Assembly (NCBI RefSeq): GCF_020860125.1
Contig: NZ_JAJBUX010000016.1
Location: 1-54,590, forward strand
Source: Cloacibacillus sp.
GTDB taxonomy: Bacteria; Synergistota; Synergistia; Synergistales; Synergistaceae
Reading direction: 5' to 3'
DNA: 54,590 nucleotides
Notes under the pieces: generated by a model
Databases searched by the model: none
What the model was told of the DNA's origin: nothing
Seen by the model: the letters and a program-made list of their open reading frames with translations, nothing else
Program-made: the position numbers and the translations under genes
In this document: piece after piece, positions 1-7,560 of the stretch
Layout of the letters: every line of letters begins with the position of its first letter
How positions within the stretch are numbered: the stretch's first letter is position 1

Positions 1-2
1 AT

Positions 3-629
3 ATGAAATTTGAAGAAATGACAGTCGGCGCATTCATAGACGAACTTGCCTCAAATTCACCGGCCCCCGGCGGCGGCAGCGTCGCCGCGCTCTGCGGTTC
101 GCTGGCATCAGCGCTCACCGTCATGGTCGGAAATCTGACGGTGGGAAAAACTAAATACCAGGACAGTTGGAACGCTGCGGAAAACATTATCTCCGAGGGC
201 AAAAAATTAAATTTAGAATTCATCAGCCTGATGAATAAGGACACCGACGCCTTCAATGTTTTTATGGCGGCAATGAAGATGCCTAAGAATACCGACGAGG
301 AAAAATCTGTTCGCCTGGAGGCAATGGAACACGCCGCAAAGACTGCGACGGAGACGCCTCTTTCAACACTTGAAACATGTGTGAAGCTGATGGATTTTGT
401 TGTGTTGGCAGCGAAATATGGCAACCAAAACGCAATAAGCGACGCGGGGGTAGCCGCTCTCCTTGCAGAGGCAGCCGGGAAGGCTGCCGCTTATAATGTA
501 AAAATCAATCTGCCGGGGATAAAAGACAAAATCTTCGCGGATAAATGTAAAGAGAGGATGTTTTCGGCTCTGAAAGCGATAGAGTCTGGCGCCTTAGAGA
601 CTGCCGACATCGTGAATGGCGTCATTTAG
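3..629 (+). CDS. fchA: Formimidoyl-THF cyclodeaminase family protein (copy 1)
   Basis: A 208-residue protein of the cyclodeaminase (FTCD_C/FchA) family, which converts 5-formimidoyl-THF to 5,10-methenyl-THF plus ammonia in the cytoplasm. The N-terminal PAPGGGS motif (about residues 20-26) followed by an Ala-rich helix, and the long helical body, are typical, and the length matches stand-alone bacterial FchA. The ATG lies two bases from the window edge, so its ribosome site and any upstream gene, such as folD, cannot be seen. It is a divergent paralogue of the copy at 6988-7560, which sits inside the histidine operon. This copy may therefore serve another one-carbon route or be a spare. Family assignment is firm, exact role less so. 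Confidence 0.88.
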   Translation: MKFEEMTVGAFIDELASNSPAPGGGSVAALCGSLASALTVMVGNLTVGKTKYQDSWNAAENIISEGKKLNLEFISLMNKDTDAFNVFMAAMKMPKNTDEEKSVRLEAMEHAAKTATETPLSTLETCVKLMDFVVLAAKYGNQNAISDAGVAALLAEAAGKAAAYNVKINLPGIKDKIFADKCKERMFSALKAIESGALETADIVNGVI

Positions 630-934
630 AAAATCTGACAGAAATAGCGGCGGCAGGGGTGATTACCGAACAACATGCCTCTGCCTTCGCCTAAAGATTA
701 TCGATAACCAACGCCGCCAGGAGTTCTTTCTAATCGTAACACCAGAGAATAAAATATAATATCGGTTATATTTAGAGGAGATAGGACAGAATTACGACAC
801 GTCTGCCGCAAAATGAAAACCACCGATTTATGATTGCTGACTTGCAAATTATTGACATTTAACCTATACTCCGAAAATTACCTAACTAAAGTATAATTGC
901 TTTATGTAGAAACGAACGGAGAAGGGTGAGTTAA
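630..934. other. Intergenic region upstream of the XRE-cupin gene
   Basis: About 300 bases without a credible gene. A weak hairpin (GGCAGGGG at 652-659 pairing with CCTCTGCC at 678-685, one G-U pair) may help end fchA transcription, but it lacks a U-run. The part after about 760 is AT-rich and probably carries the promoter of the next gene. I could not pick a well-spaced -35/-10 pair with confidence. Confidence 0.4.
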
Positions 935-1525
935 TTGGACAATAATAATACGTCTTACAGCAAGGAGAATACGGGGAAACGCATAAAGAGTTTTCGGCTT
1001 GCTCAAAATATATCACTCAGCAAACTGGCGGTGGAAATCGGCGTATCAAAGAGCTTGATCAGCCAGGTAGAACGGGGAGAGGTCTATCCCTCAATTCAAA
1101 CGCTTGAAAAAATGTCCGCCGCGTTGAATGTTCCGTTAAGCGAGTTTTTTCAGATAAAAGAGGACCAACCGGACGAACAGCTAAGCTCCATTGTAATGAA
1201 CGGAAAGCATAAAATTATCTTGATGCCTGAGACAAATAACCGTTACTATGTTCTGACTCCCAACGTCAGCAATAACCCGTTCGAGTTCCTGCTGATAGAG
1301 TTCCCGCCGCATGAGGATAAGGCGCAGGTAGATAACTCCGTACACAAAGGAGAACAATGTTTCTATATACTGGAAGGTGCGTTAACACTTAATATCGATG
1401 ATAAAACATACAAGGTTTCCGCAGGCGACAGCGGCTATATAGCGTCATACAGCAAGCACTCTTTTTTTAACAACAGTGGAAAGATCGCTAAGGCCATAAT
1501 CGTCACAACAAATTCTATTCTTTAG
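935..1525 (+). CDS. XRE-family regulator with C-terminal cupin
   Basis: A 196-residue two-domain transcription factor. Residues about 15-70 form a Cro/C1-type helix-turn-helix (SLSKLAVEIGVSKSLISQVERG). Residues about 115-190 form a small cupin barrel with HKGEQCFYILEG and a second H in the YSKHSF stretch, probably an effector or metal pocket. This architecture is common in regulators of amino acid and amine catabolism and of transporters. The start is TTG at 935, preceded by GGAGAAGGGTGAG at a good distance. The gene lies alone between fchA and the formate-channel gene on the same strand, so either is a plausible target. The effector is unknown. Confidence 0.9.
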   Translation: MDNNNTSYSKENTGKRIKSFRLAQNISLSKLAVEIGVSKSLISQVERGEVYPSIQTLEKMSAALNVPLSEFFQIKEDQPDEQLSSIVMNGKHKIILMPETNNRYYVLTPNVSNNPFEFLLIEFPPHEDKAQVDNSVHKGEQCFYILEGALTLNIDDKTYKVSAGDSGYIASYSKHSFFNNSGKIAKAIIVTTNSIL

Positions 1526-1761
1526 AATAGCAGTTCATGGGGCTGCGGTGAGCCGCGCTTAGATTTTTGCGTTTGTCGTGCAGCCTCATTATTGAGTTTT
1601 AGGTACCTTTATCTCACAAATTTGTCAGCCCCAAACATGTCATTTCCGCAATATCAGGTGTTTAGTATCACCACCGACGATAGCTTTTAGTAATGTAAGC
1701 ACGTCAGTTTTTATATAATCTTTTCTTAAAAAACTTAACAAAGATATAATGGAGGTCAAAC

Positions 1762-2589
1762 ATGAGTTATAAGATTCCAGCAGAGATCGCCTCTGCGGCT
1801 GTTGATTCAGCGATAAAGAAAAGCCGTCTTCCCTTATTGTCCATGGTTGTTCTGGGGTTTCTTGCCGGTTCATATATCGCTATGGGCGGATATTTTATGA
1901 CGGTAGTTACACAGGACGCCTCCGGCTTTGTAGGGCTGGGTATCTCAAAATTATTGGGTGGCATAGTCTTCGCGCTCGGCCTTTTGCTTGTAATTGCTGC
2001 CGGCGGGGAGCTATTCACCGGAAATTGTATTATGCCTATCGCAATACTTTCCGGCAAGGTATCATGGGCGGCGGCCGCGCGTAACCTTATCGTCGTGTAT
2101 ATTTCAAACCTTGTCGGCGGTATTTTTTTTGCATGGATTCTATATCTCAGCGGCACGATAACACCCTCCTGCGCTCAGACGGCGCTTTCAATCGCCGTGG
2201 CCAAGGTCAATATTCCACTCGGAGAGATGATAATTCGCGGAATTCTCTGTAATTGGTTCGTGGCGCTCGCCGTATGGATCGCATTTGGCGCGCTTGACAT
2301 GAGCGGAAAATATATCGCTTGTCTGATGCCAATTTCAGCCTTCGTGGCGATGGGTTTTGAACATTGCGTTGCAAACATGTACTTCATCTCGCTAGGCCTC
2401 TTCCTGAAAAACGACGCCGCCGTCATGACACAGTGTCAGCTGCCGGCTGAGAAACTGATGAATCTCACTCCGTTGGGATATTGGAGAAACCTTATTCCCG
2501 TTACATTCGGAAATATGATAGGCGCCGCCGTGCTGGTTGGCGTTCTTTATTACATCGTGTTCAAAAAAGGACTGTCAAAGGATATCTGA
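1762..2589 (+). CDS. Formate/nitrite transporter (FNT) family channel
   Basis: A 275-residue inner-membrane protein with about six hydrophobic segments. FNT signatures are present: GGELFTGNC after the second segment and GFEHCVANMYF near residue 195, whose His is the conserved pore residue. FNT channels carry formate, nitrite, lactate or hydrosulfide as pentamers. Because histidine degradation in this window would end in formate through formate-THF ligase, export of formate is the most attractive role. Nitrite or hydrosulfide cannot be excluded from sequence alone. The ATG at 1762 follows a clear GGAGG. No convincing terminator is seen directly downstream. Confidence 0.9.
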   Translation: MSYKIPAEIASAAVDSAIKKSRLPLLSMVVLGFLAGSYIAMGGYFMTVVTQDASGFVGLGISKLLGGIVFALGLLLVIAAGGELFTGNCIMPIAILSGKVSWAAAARNLIVVYISNLVGGIFFAWILYLSGTITPSCAQTALSIAVAKVNIPLGEMIIRGILCNWFVALAVWIAFGALDMSGKYIACLMPISAFVAMGFEHCVANMYFISLGLFLKNDAAVMTQCQLPAEKLMNLTPLGYWRNLIPVTFGNMIGAAVLVGVLYYIVFKKGLSKDI

Positions 2590-2737
2590 CCGTTACGTTA
2601 CGGTATTCAGAAAAAATCGTGGATATGTCAAAGAAATACCGCCGGAGACTGATCCACGCAACTGCACGCTTACCATAATAAGTGTTAAAGATGAAATAAA
2701 ATAAATGCGTAAGCTGCCCAGGATGTTATTCTCTGCC

Positions 2738-2782
2738 CGTGCAGGTCAGTTTCATATAATAGATGTTTGACAAACCTGCACG
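2738..2782. repeat. Inverted repeat between FNT and GNAT genes
   Basis: Perfect 9-base arms, CGTGCAGGT (2738-2746) and ACCTGCACG (2774-2782), are separated by 27 AT-rich bases that contain TATAAT and TTGACA-like hexamers. There is no U-run, so it looks more like an operator or a structured leader than a terminator. Function unknown. Confidence 0.4.
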
Positions 2783-2872
2783 TGCATTCGCCAACATAGA
2801 GAAGACCGCTTTTCCATATCGGCATTATGTGCTATGCTGTCCGAACTCTATAAAAAGAGGAGAAATGAAGAA

Positions 2873-3316
2873 ATGAAAATTACTGAAATAACAAGAAAAG
2901 ACGAAAACACCATACAGAAGGTATCATTCATCTGGGAAAAATCAGTGCGCGCGACGCACCTATTTCTCACAGAGGACGACATGGCCGACATCTCAAAAGA
3001 TGTCGACGAGGCGCTGGCCTCCGTCCCTACACTGCTGACGGCGGAGAACGAAGACTCAGAATCTGTCGCCTTCATGGGGATAGACGGAGACCGGCTTGAA
3101 ATGCTCTTCCTTCTGCCGGAGGAGCGCGGGCAGGGCATCGGCAAAAAACTCATGCGCCACGCCATCGATAAATACTCCGTAAAGCGGCTCTGCGTTAATG
3201 AGCAAAACACCGCGGCGCTCGGCTTTTACGAACACATGGGATTCAAGGTATATAAGCGCACGGAGCGCGACGAGCAGGGCAATCCATTCCCGCTGCTCTA
3301 TATGAAGCTGAAATAG
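2873..3316 (+). CDS. GNAT-family N-acetyltransferase
   Basis: A 147-residue acetyltransferase of the GNAT fold, which transfers acetyl from acetyl-CoA to an amine. The acetyl-CoA binding motif A is clear (LLPEERGQGIGKKLM, the Q/R-x-x-G-x-G/A signature). It is followed by a motif-B-like segment (NTAALGFYEHMGFKVY). An in-frame ATG lies 13 codons upstream (2834), but the ATG at 2873 sits at proper distance from AGAGGAGA and is preferred. It is similar in layout to YjaB-like enzymes. The substrate cannot be inferred. The next gene starts 16 bases downstream, so the two are probably co-transcribed. Confidence 0.87.
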   Translation: MKITEITRKDENTIQKVSFIWEKSVRATHLFLTEDDMADISKDVDEALASVPTLLTAENEDSESVAFMGIDGDRLEMLFLLPEERGQGIGKKLMRHAIDKYSVKRLCVNEQNTAALGFYEHMGFKVYKRTERDEQGNPFPLLYMKLK

Positions 3317-3332
3317 AGGGCAGAGAACCCTT

Positions 3333-4076
3333 TTGAAAGAAAATAAATACGACGATAAGCTCTTCTTTGAAAAATACGCCGGGATGAAACGCTCTGTTGA
3401 GGGGCTGGACGGCGCAGGAGAATGGGAGACGCTGAAGAGTCTGCTGCCGGATTTCAGGGGGAAACGCCTTCTGGACCTCGGCTGCGGGTACGGTTGGCAC
3501 TGCATCTACGCGGTGGAACAGGGCGCGGCCTCGGCTACGGGAATAGACATCTCCGAAAAGATGCTTGCCGTGGCGAGGGAAAAGACACACTATCCGCAGG
3601 TGACATACAAACGTATGGCGCTTGAGGAGATGGATTTTCCCGATGGCTCCTTCGATATCGCCCTCAGCTCGCTGGCCCTGCATTATGTCAAATCTTTCGG
3701 CGATGTCGCAAGGAGGGTGAACCGTTTTCTCAGCGACGGCGGCTATTTCGTCTTCTCGGCGGAGCATCCGGTATTCACCGCCGAGGGCTCGCAGGACTGG
3801 TATCGCAACGATACTGGGAAGATACTGCACTTTCCCGTCGACAACTACTTCTGCGAGGGGCTGCGTCACGCGCGTTTCCTTGGCGAAGAGGTCGTCAAGT
3901 ACCATAAAACACTGACGACCTACATCGACGGGCTGCTGACAAACGGCTTTGAGCTGCTGCGCCTAGTCGAGCCGCAGCCTCCCGAAAGGATGCTCGATAT
4001 CGAGGGCATGAGGGACGAGATGCGCCGCCCAATGATGCTTATCGTGGCGGCAAGAAAGAAAAGCGGCGGCAGATAA
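3333..4076 (+). CDS. SAM-dependent class I methyltransferase
   Basis: A 247-residue cytoplasmic methyltransferase. Motif I, LLDLGCGYGWH, binds S-adenosylmethionine. The acidic residue after strand 2 (GIDISEKML) and motif IV (FDIALSSLALHYV) complete a Methyltransf_11/25-type Rossmann domain. The start is TTG at 3333, with only a weak purine-rich site upstream, so the exact N-terminus is uncertain. It is close behind the GNAT gene and ends before a strong terminator hairpin. The substrate is unknown, and nothing around it suggests one. Confidence 0.87.
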   Translation: MKENKYDDKLFFEKYAGMKRSVEGLDGAGEWETLKSLLPDFRGKRLLDLGCGYGWHCIYAVEQGAASATGIDISEKMLAVAREKTHYPQVTYKRMALEEMDFPDGSFDIALSSLALHYVKSFGDVARRVNRFLSDGGYFVFSAEHPVFTAEGSQDWYRNDTGKILHFPVDNYFCEGLRHARFLGEEVVKYHKTLTTYIDGLLTNGFELLRLVEPQPPERMLDIEGMRDEMRRPMMLIVAARKKSGGR

Positions 4077-4155
4077 CGTCCGCTGTCATGCCGCGCTTTG
4101 AGCGGTCCGGCTTTTTAGAGCAATCCGTTCACGCCGCTGACAAACAACGCATAAT

Positions 4156-4195
4156 AAAAATGGGCTGCCCTTGTAATTAAGGGCGGCCCATTTTT
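4156..4195. terminator. Bidirectional terminator between methyltransferase and fhs
   Basis: A 17-base stem (4156-4172 with 4179-4195, one G-T mismatch) and a 6-base loop, flanked by A5 on the left and T5 on the right. It can therefore end the plus-strand methyltransferase transcript and the minus-strand fhs transcript, which converge here. Confidence 0.9.
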
Positions 4196-4214
4196 ATGTC
4201 GGTATTTTCGTATC

Positions 4215-5888
4215 CTAGAAGAGTCCTGAGACCTTACCCTGAGCGTCGACGTCGATGTTGCAGGCGGCGGGACGCTTCGGCAGGCCGGGCATCGTCATGA
4301 TCGCTCCCGTGATCGGGATGATGAATCCCGCGCCCGCGGAGAGGCGAACTTCGCGCACCGTAAGTTTGAATCCGGTCGGACGCCCCTTTTTGCTCGCGTC
4401 GTCGGAGATCGAGGCCTGCGTTTTCGCCATGCAGATGAGCAGTCCGTCTTTGCCGAGGTCGTGGATCTTCTTGAGGTCTTTTTCCGCCTTGTCGGTGAAG
4501 ACCACTCCGTCCGCTCCGTATATTTTCGTCGCGATGGTCTCGATCTTCTCTTTCGGCGAGAGTTTCTCGTCGTAGAGGTAATGGAAGCTGTTTTCTTTGT
4601 CACAGGCCTTGATGACCTCTTCGGCCATCTTGATGCCGCCCTCGCCGCCCTTCGCCCAGATGTCGGACTCTACTACGGGAACGCCGAGCTTCGCGCACTT
4701 TTCCTGGATGAATTTGAGCTCTTCCTCCGTGTCTGTCGGGAAGGCGTTGAGCGCCACGACGACGGGCAGGCCGAAGGAGAGCATGTTCTCGACATGCTTC
4801 TCAAGGTTCGGGATTCCCGCCTCAAGGGCCGCCATGTTCACATTGCCGAGGTCCTCTTTGGCCACGCCGCCGTGCATTTTGAGGGCGCGTATGGTCGCCA
4901 CGATGACGACGGCGTTCGGCTTGAGTCCCGCGAGGCGGCATTTGATGTCGAGGAATTTTTCCGCGCCAAGGTCGGCGGCGAAGCCAGCCTCGGTGACAAA
5001 GTAGTCGGCAAGCTTCAGACCGTATTTTGTCGCCATGACGCTGTTGCAGCCGTGGGCGATGTTAGCAAAGGGTCCGCCGTGGATGAAGGCGGGGACATGT
5101 TCGAGGGTCTGGACGAGATTCGGTTTGATGGCGTCTTTCAGCAGCATCGCCATCGCTCCCTGAGCCTCGAGCTCCTTCGCGGTCACCGGTTTGTCGTCGT
5201 AGGTATAGGCGATGATTATCTTCGAGAGGCATTCCTTGAGGTCCTCGATGCCCTGTGACAGGCAGAGGATCGCCATGATCTCGGAGGCGACGGTGATGTC
5301 GAAGCCGTCCTGGCGCGGAACGCCGTCGGGCTTGCCGCCGAGGCCGATGACGATGTTGCGCAGCGCGCGGTCATTCATGTCAAGCACGCGCTTAAAGACG
5401 ATGCGGCGCGGGTCTATATTGAGGAGATTTCCCTGCTGGATGGAGTTGTCGAGCATCGCGGCCAGAAGGTTGTGCGCCGAGGTGATAGCGTGGAAGTCGC
5501 CGGTGAAGTGAATGTTGATATCCTCCATCGGGACGACCTGGCTGTAACCGCCGCCGGCGGCTCCGCCCTTCACTCCGAAGACTGGCCCCAGGGAGGGCTC
5601 GCGGAGCGCCAGGGTTACCTTTTTGCCGAGCTTTGCCAGCGCCTGCGCAAGGCCGACGGAGGTCGTAGTCTTGCCCTCCCCCGCAGGAGTCGGGGTTATC
5701 GCGGTGACAAGAATCAGCTTGCCGTCCTTGTTGTCCTTTACCTTCTCCCAAAGGTCAAAAGAAACCTTCGCCTTATACTTGCCGTAAAGCTCAAGATCAT
5801 CCGCGTCAATGTCGAGTTTTTTCGCAACATCTACGATGGGCTCCATCGCAGCCTGCTGCGCTATCTCAATGTCGCTAAGAAATGCCAT
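4215..5888 (-). CDS. fhs: Formate-tetrahydrofolate ligase
   Basis: A 557-residue cytoplasmic enzyme that interconverts formate + ATP + THF and 10-formyl-THF + ADP + Pi. The family P-loop TPAGEGKTTTS lies at about residues 67-77, and FTGDFHAITSAHNLLAA and EAGFAADLGAEKF are family hallmarks. Length is normal (about 555-560). A GTG three codons upstream (5897) overlaps the AGGAG ribosome site, so the ATG at 5888 is chosen. The gene is the last of the minus-strand histidine set. Run in reverse it would yield ATP from histidine-derived 10-formyl-THF and release formate. A 176-base gap with a palindrome precedes it, so it may also have its own promoter. Confidence 0.97.
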   Translation of the reverse strand: MAFLSDIEIAQQAAMEPIVDVAKKLDIDADDLELYGKYKAKVSFDLWEKVKDNKDGKLILVTAITPTPAGEGKTTTSVGLAQALAKLGKKVTLALREPSLGPVFGVKGGAAGGGYSQVVPMEDINIHFTGDFHAITSAHNLLAAMLDNSIQQGNLLNIDPRRIVFKRVLDMNDRALRNIVIGLGGKPDGVPRQDGFDITVASEIMAILCLSQGIEDLKECLSKIIIAYTYDDKPVTAKELEAQGAMAMLLKDAIKPNLVQTLEHVPAFIHGGPFANIAHGCNSVMATKYGLKLADYFVTEAGFAADLGAEKFLDIKCRLAGLKPNAVVIVATIRALKMHGGVAKEDLGNVNMAALEAGIPNLEKHVENMLSFGLPVVVALNAFPTDTEEELKFIQEKCAKLGVPVVESDIWAKGGEGGIKMAEEVIKACDKENSFHYLYDEKLSPKEKIETIATKIYGADGVVFTDKAEKDLKKIHDLGKDGLLICMAKTQASISDDASKKGRPTGFKLTVREVRLSAGAGFIIPITGAIMTMPGLPKRPAACNIDVDAQGKVSGLF

Positions 5889-5953
5889 TCTGACCACTCC
5901 TGTTTTATATTAAATTCGGGTATGGGCCGCATAAAACCAAAACCGCCGTTACG

Positions 5954-5987
5954 CGGCAACATTAGTATATTCTATACTATTTTGCCG
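5954..5987. promoter_or_regulatory. Two-tier palindrome upstream of fhs
   Basis: An inner palindrome TAGTATA-TTC-TATACTA (5963-5979) is nested in CGGCAA (5954-5959) and TTGCCG (5982-5987). On the minus strand it contains TATACT, a fair -10 element, 65-90 bases before the fhs start. On the plus strand it is followed by a T7 run, but no plus-strand gene needs a terminator here. An operator/promoter for fhs or an intercistronic hairpin are both possible. Confidence 0.45.
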
Positions 5988-6073
5988 ATTTTTTTAACCG
6001 AGGAAATACTATTCGCCCTCCTGCCGTCAAATATCCGTCGAAAAATTAAAAGCGCCCCATTTTTTCGTAACTA

Positions 6074-6970
6074 TCAGCCTAACAGATGCGTCTCTATTAT
6101 CTGCTCCATCTCAAAACGGCGCACCCGCAGACAATGACGTATCACCTCTTCCAGCGCTGCAAGCGGCAAAGGCCCCACAAGCTCGGCATCGGCGATCCCG
6201 ACGCCGTAGCTGTCGGCGAGAGACTTGATAAGGTCGTATACGACAGGAATCGGCGTCTTCTCAAAGTTGGTCAGGTTCATCGACACCTGCACCATTCCCC
6301 GTTCCTCAAGCGCAAGACCTATCGCGCGGCAGAAGCGTAACCCGCCGCTTGAGAAGCGCATACGCTTCGCGATGGCCTTTGCTATTTCGAGATCATCCGT
6401 CCGCAGGTTCACGTTATACGCGACGAGCGGGAAACGAACACCCGTGACTGTTACTCCGGACTTTGGTACGAAAGCGAACGGCCCTTCGTCCGGCCGCCAC
6501 TCCTCGTTCTGCATCTTTTCGGGCAAAGCCTCGTATTGCCCTTTGCGTATATCGACCAGATTCTGACGCGACGGCTTTGTGGCGGCATCCTCATAGTAAT
6601 ATACCGGAACGCCGAGTCCTCCGAGGAATTTCCCATAGCGCCGGGCAATATCAAGGGCCTCTTCTTTCTCTACGTTACGCACGGGGACGAACGGGACGAC
6701 ATCTACGGCCCCCTGGCGCGGGTGGCTGCCGTGGTGCATGGCCATGTCTATCTCTTCGACCGCCTGCGCCGTAATATTCATTGCTCCCGCAAGCACATCC
6801 TCCGGCTCCCCTATCCAGGTATAGACGGAACGGTTGTGGTCGGCGTCTGAGTCGATATCCATTATCGTAATATTCGGGGTGGCGGTCAGCGACTCCGTTA
6901 TCCGTTTGATCTTCGCTTCGTCTCTTCCTTCGCTGACGTTCAATTCGCAGAGCAGTATCTTTTTTGACAT
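6074..6970 (-). CDS. Glutamate formimidoyltransferase
   Basis: A 298-residue stand-alone formiminotransferase (FTCD N-terminal type), which moves the formimidoyl group of N-formimidoyl-L-glutamate to THF, releasing glutamate. The start of the family domain is evident (CELNVSEGRD), as are DHNRSVYTWIG and MHHGSHPRQGAVDVVPFVPV, which carry the catalytic His region and folate site. In animals this domain is fused to the cyclodeaminase. Here the two are separate neighbouring genes (17 bases apart). ATG at 6970 is preferred over 6979 because the latter lies too close to GAGAGG. It acts fifth in the histidine-to-formate route of this window. Confidence 0.95.
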   Translation of the reverse strand: MSKKILLCELNVSEGRDEAKIKRITESLTATPNITIMDIDSDADHNRSVYTWIGEPEDVLAGAMNITAQAVEEIDMAMHHGSHPRQGAVDVVPFVPVRNVEKEEALDIARRYGKFLGGLGVPVYYYEDAATKPSRQNLVDIRKGQYEALPEKMQNEEWRPDEGPFAFVPKSGVTVTGVRFPLVAYNVNLRTDDLEIAKAIAKRMRFSSGGLRFCRAIGLALEERGMVQVSMNLTNFEKTPIPVVYDLIKSLADSYGVGIADAELVGPLPLAALEEVIRHCLRVRRFEMEQIIETHLLG

Positions 6971-6987
6971 CTTTCTCATATCCTCTC

Positions 6988-7560
6988 TTATTGTACCGCG
7001 GCTTTGAGCCCGCAGGCCGACCGTGCCAGCTCTTCGTTTATCTCCTGCGTCTTTATGAGTGAAAGATTAGCCTCCACGTTAAGCGCCGTATCTTTAACGG
7101 CCATCTCGGCGAGCAAAACTCCCGCCTCCATATCCGACGAGGCCGCGGGGTTAAATTTTCCGTCCATCTCGCGGCAGAACTCCAGTATACGCAGGGCGGC
7201 GCGGCCGTTTTCCAGCGGCACATTGGCGGCCCTTATTGCCGCGCTCTCAATCGCCGCGCGGCGCGTGGACTTCTGCTCATCGGTGGCTTTGGGAAGCGCA
7301 AAGGCGGCCTTTATTCCCAGATATGAGCGCGTATCCTCTACCGCGCCCTCTTTTAGCTGTACGGCAAGTTCGTCAAGCTCCTCCGCGATCTCAAGATATC
7401 TTTCATCGGGAAGGCCGTATTCCTTACCGACCGAAAGACGCGAAACCATCCCCACAAGCCCCGCGGCCATCGCTCCGGCGACAGCGGAGGCCGAGCCTCC
7501 GCCAACCGTAACGTCCCTGCTGTCCATTATCTTTTCTACTACTTCATAAAATATTTTCAT
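6988..7560 (-). CDS. fchA: Formimidoyl-THF cyclodeaminase (copy 2, histidine operon)
   Basis: A 190-residue cyclodeaminase that closes formimidoyl-THF to methenyl-THF and frees ammonia. The VGGGSASAVAGAMAAGL segment near the N-terminus is the family signature. Its ATG directly abuts the stop codon of hutI (TAA then ATG), and its ribosome site CAGGAG lies inside the end of hutI, indicating translational coupling. The gene is flanked by hutI and the formimidoyltransferase gene, so it is the likely working copy for histidine breakdown. It shares only the family core with the 3-629 protein and is clearly diverged from it. Confidence 0.93.
   Translation of the reverse strand: MKIFYEVVEKIMDSRDVTVGGGSASAVAGAMAAGLVGMVSRLSVGKEYGLPDERYLEIAEELDELAVQLKEGAVEDTRSYLGIKAAFALPKATDEQKSTRRAAIESAAIRAANVPLENGRAALRILEFCREMDGKFNPAASSDMEAGVLLAEMAVKDTALNVEANLSLIKTQEINEELARSACGLKAAVQ

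Noticed and set aside
1526..1761. Imperfect GGGCTGC...GCAGCCT pairing after the XRE-cupin gene as a terminator
   Set aside because: The arms are short with a long loop and no U-run directly after; not strong enough to report as a feature.
4461..5258. Long open frame (265 codons) on the plus strand inside fhs
   Set aside because: It is exactly antisense to a conserved formate-THF ligase, has no ribosome site or family pattern, and is explained by high GC and codon bias.
5889..6073. Possible THF riboswitch in front of fhs
   Set aside because: I looked for the conserved THF-aptamer elements and saw only a simple palindrome, with no multi-stem fold matching that class.
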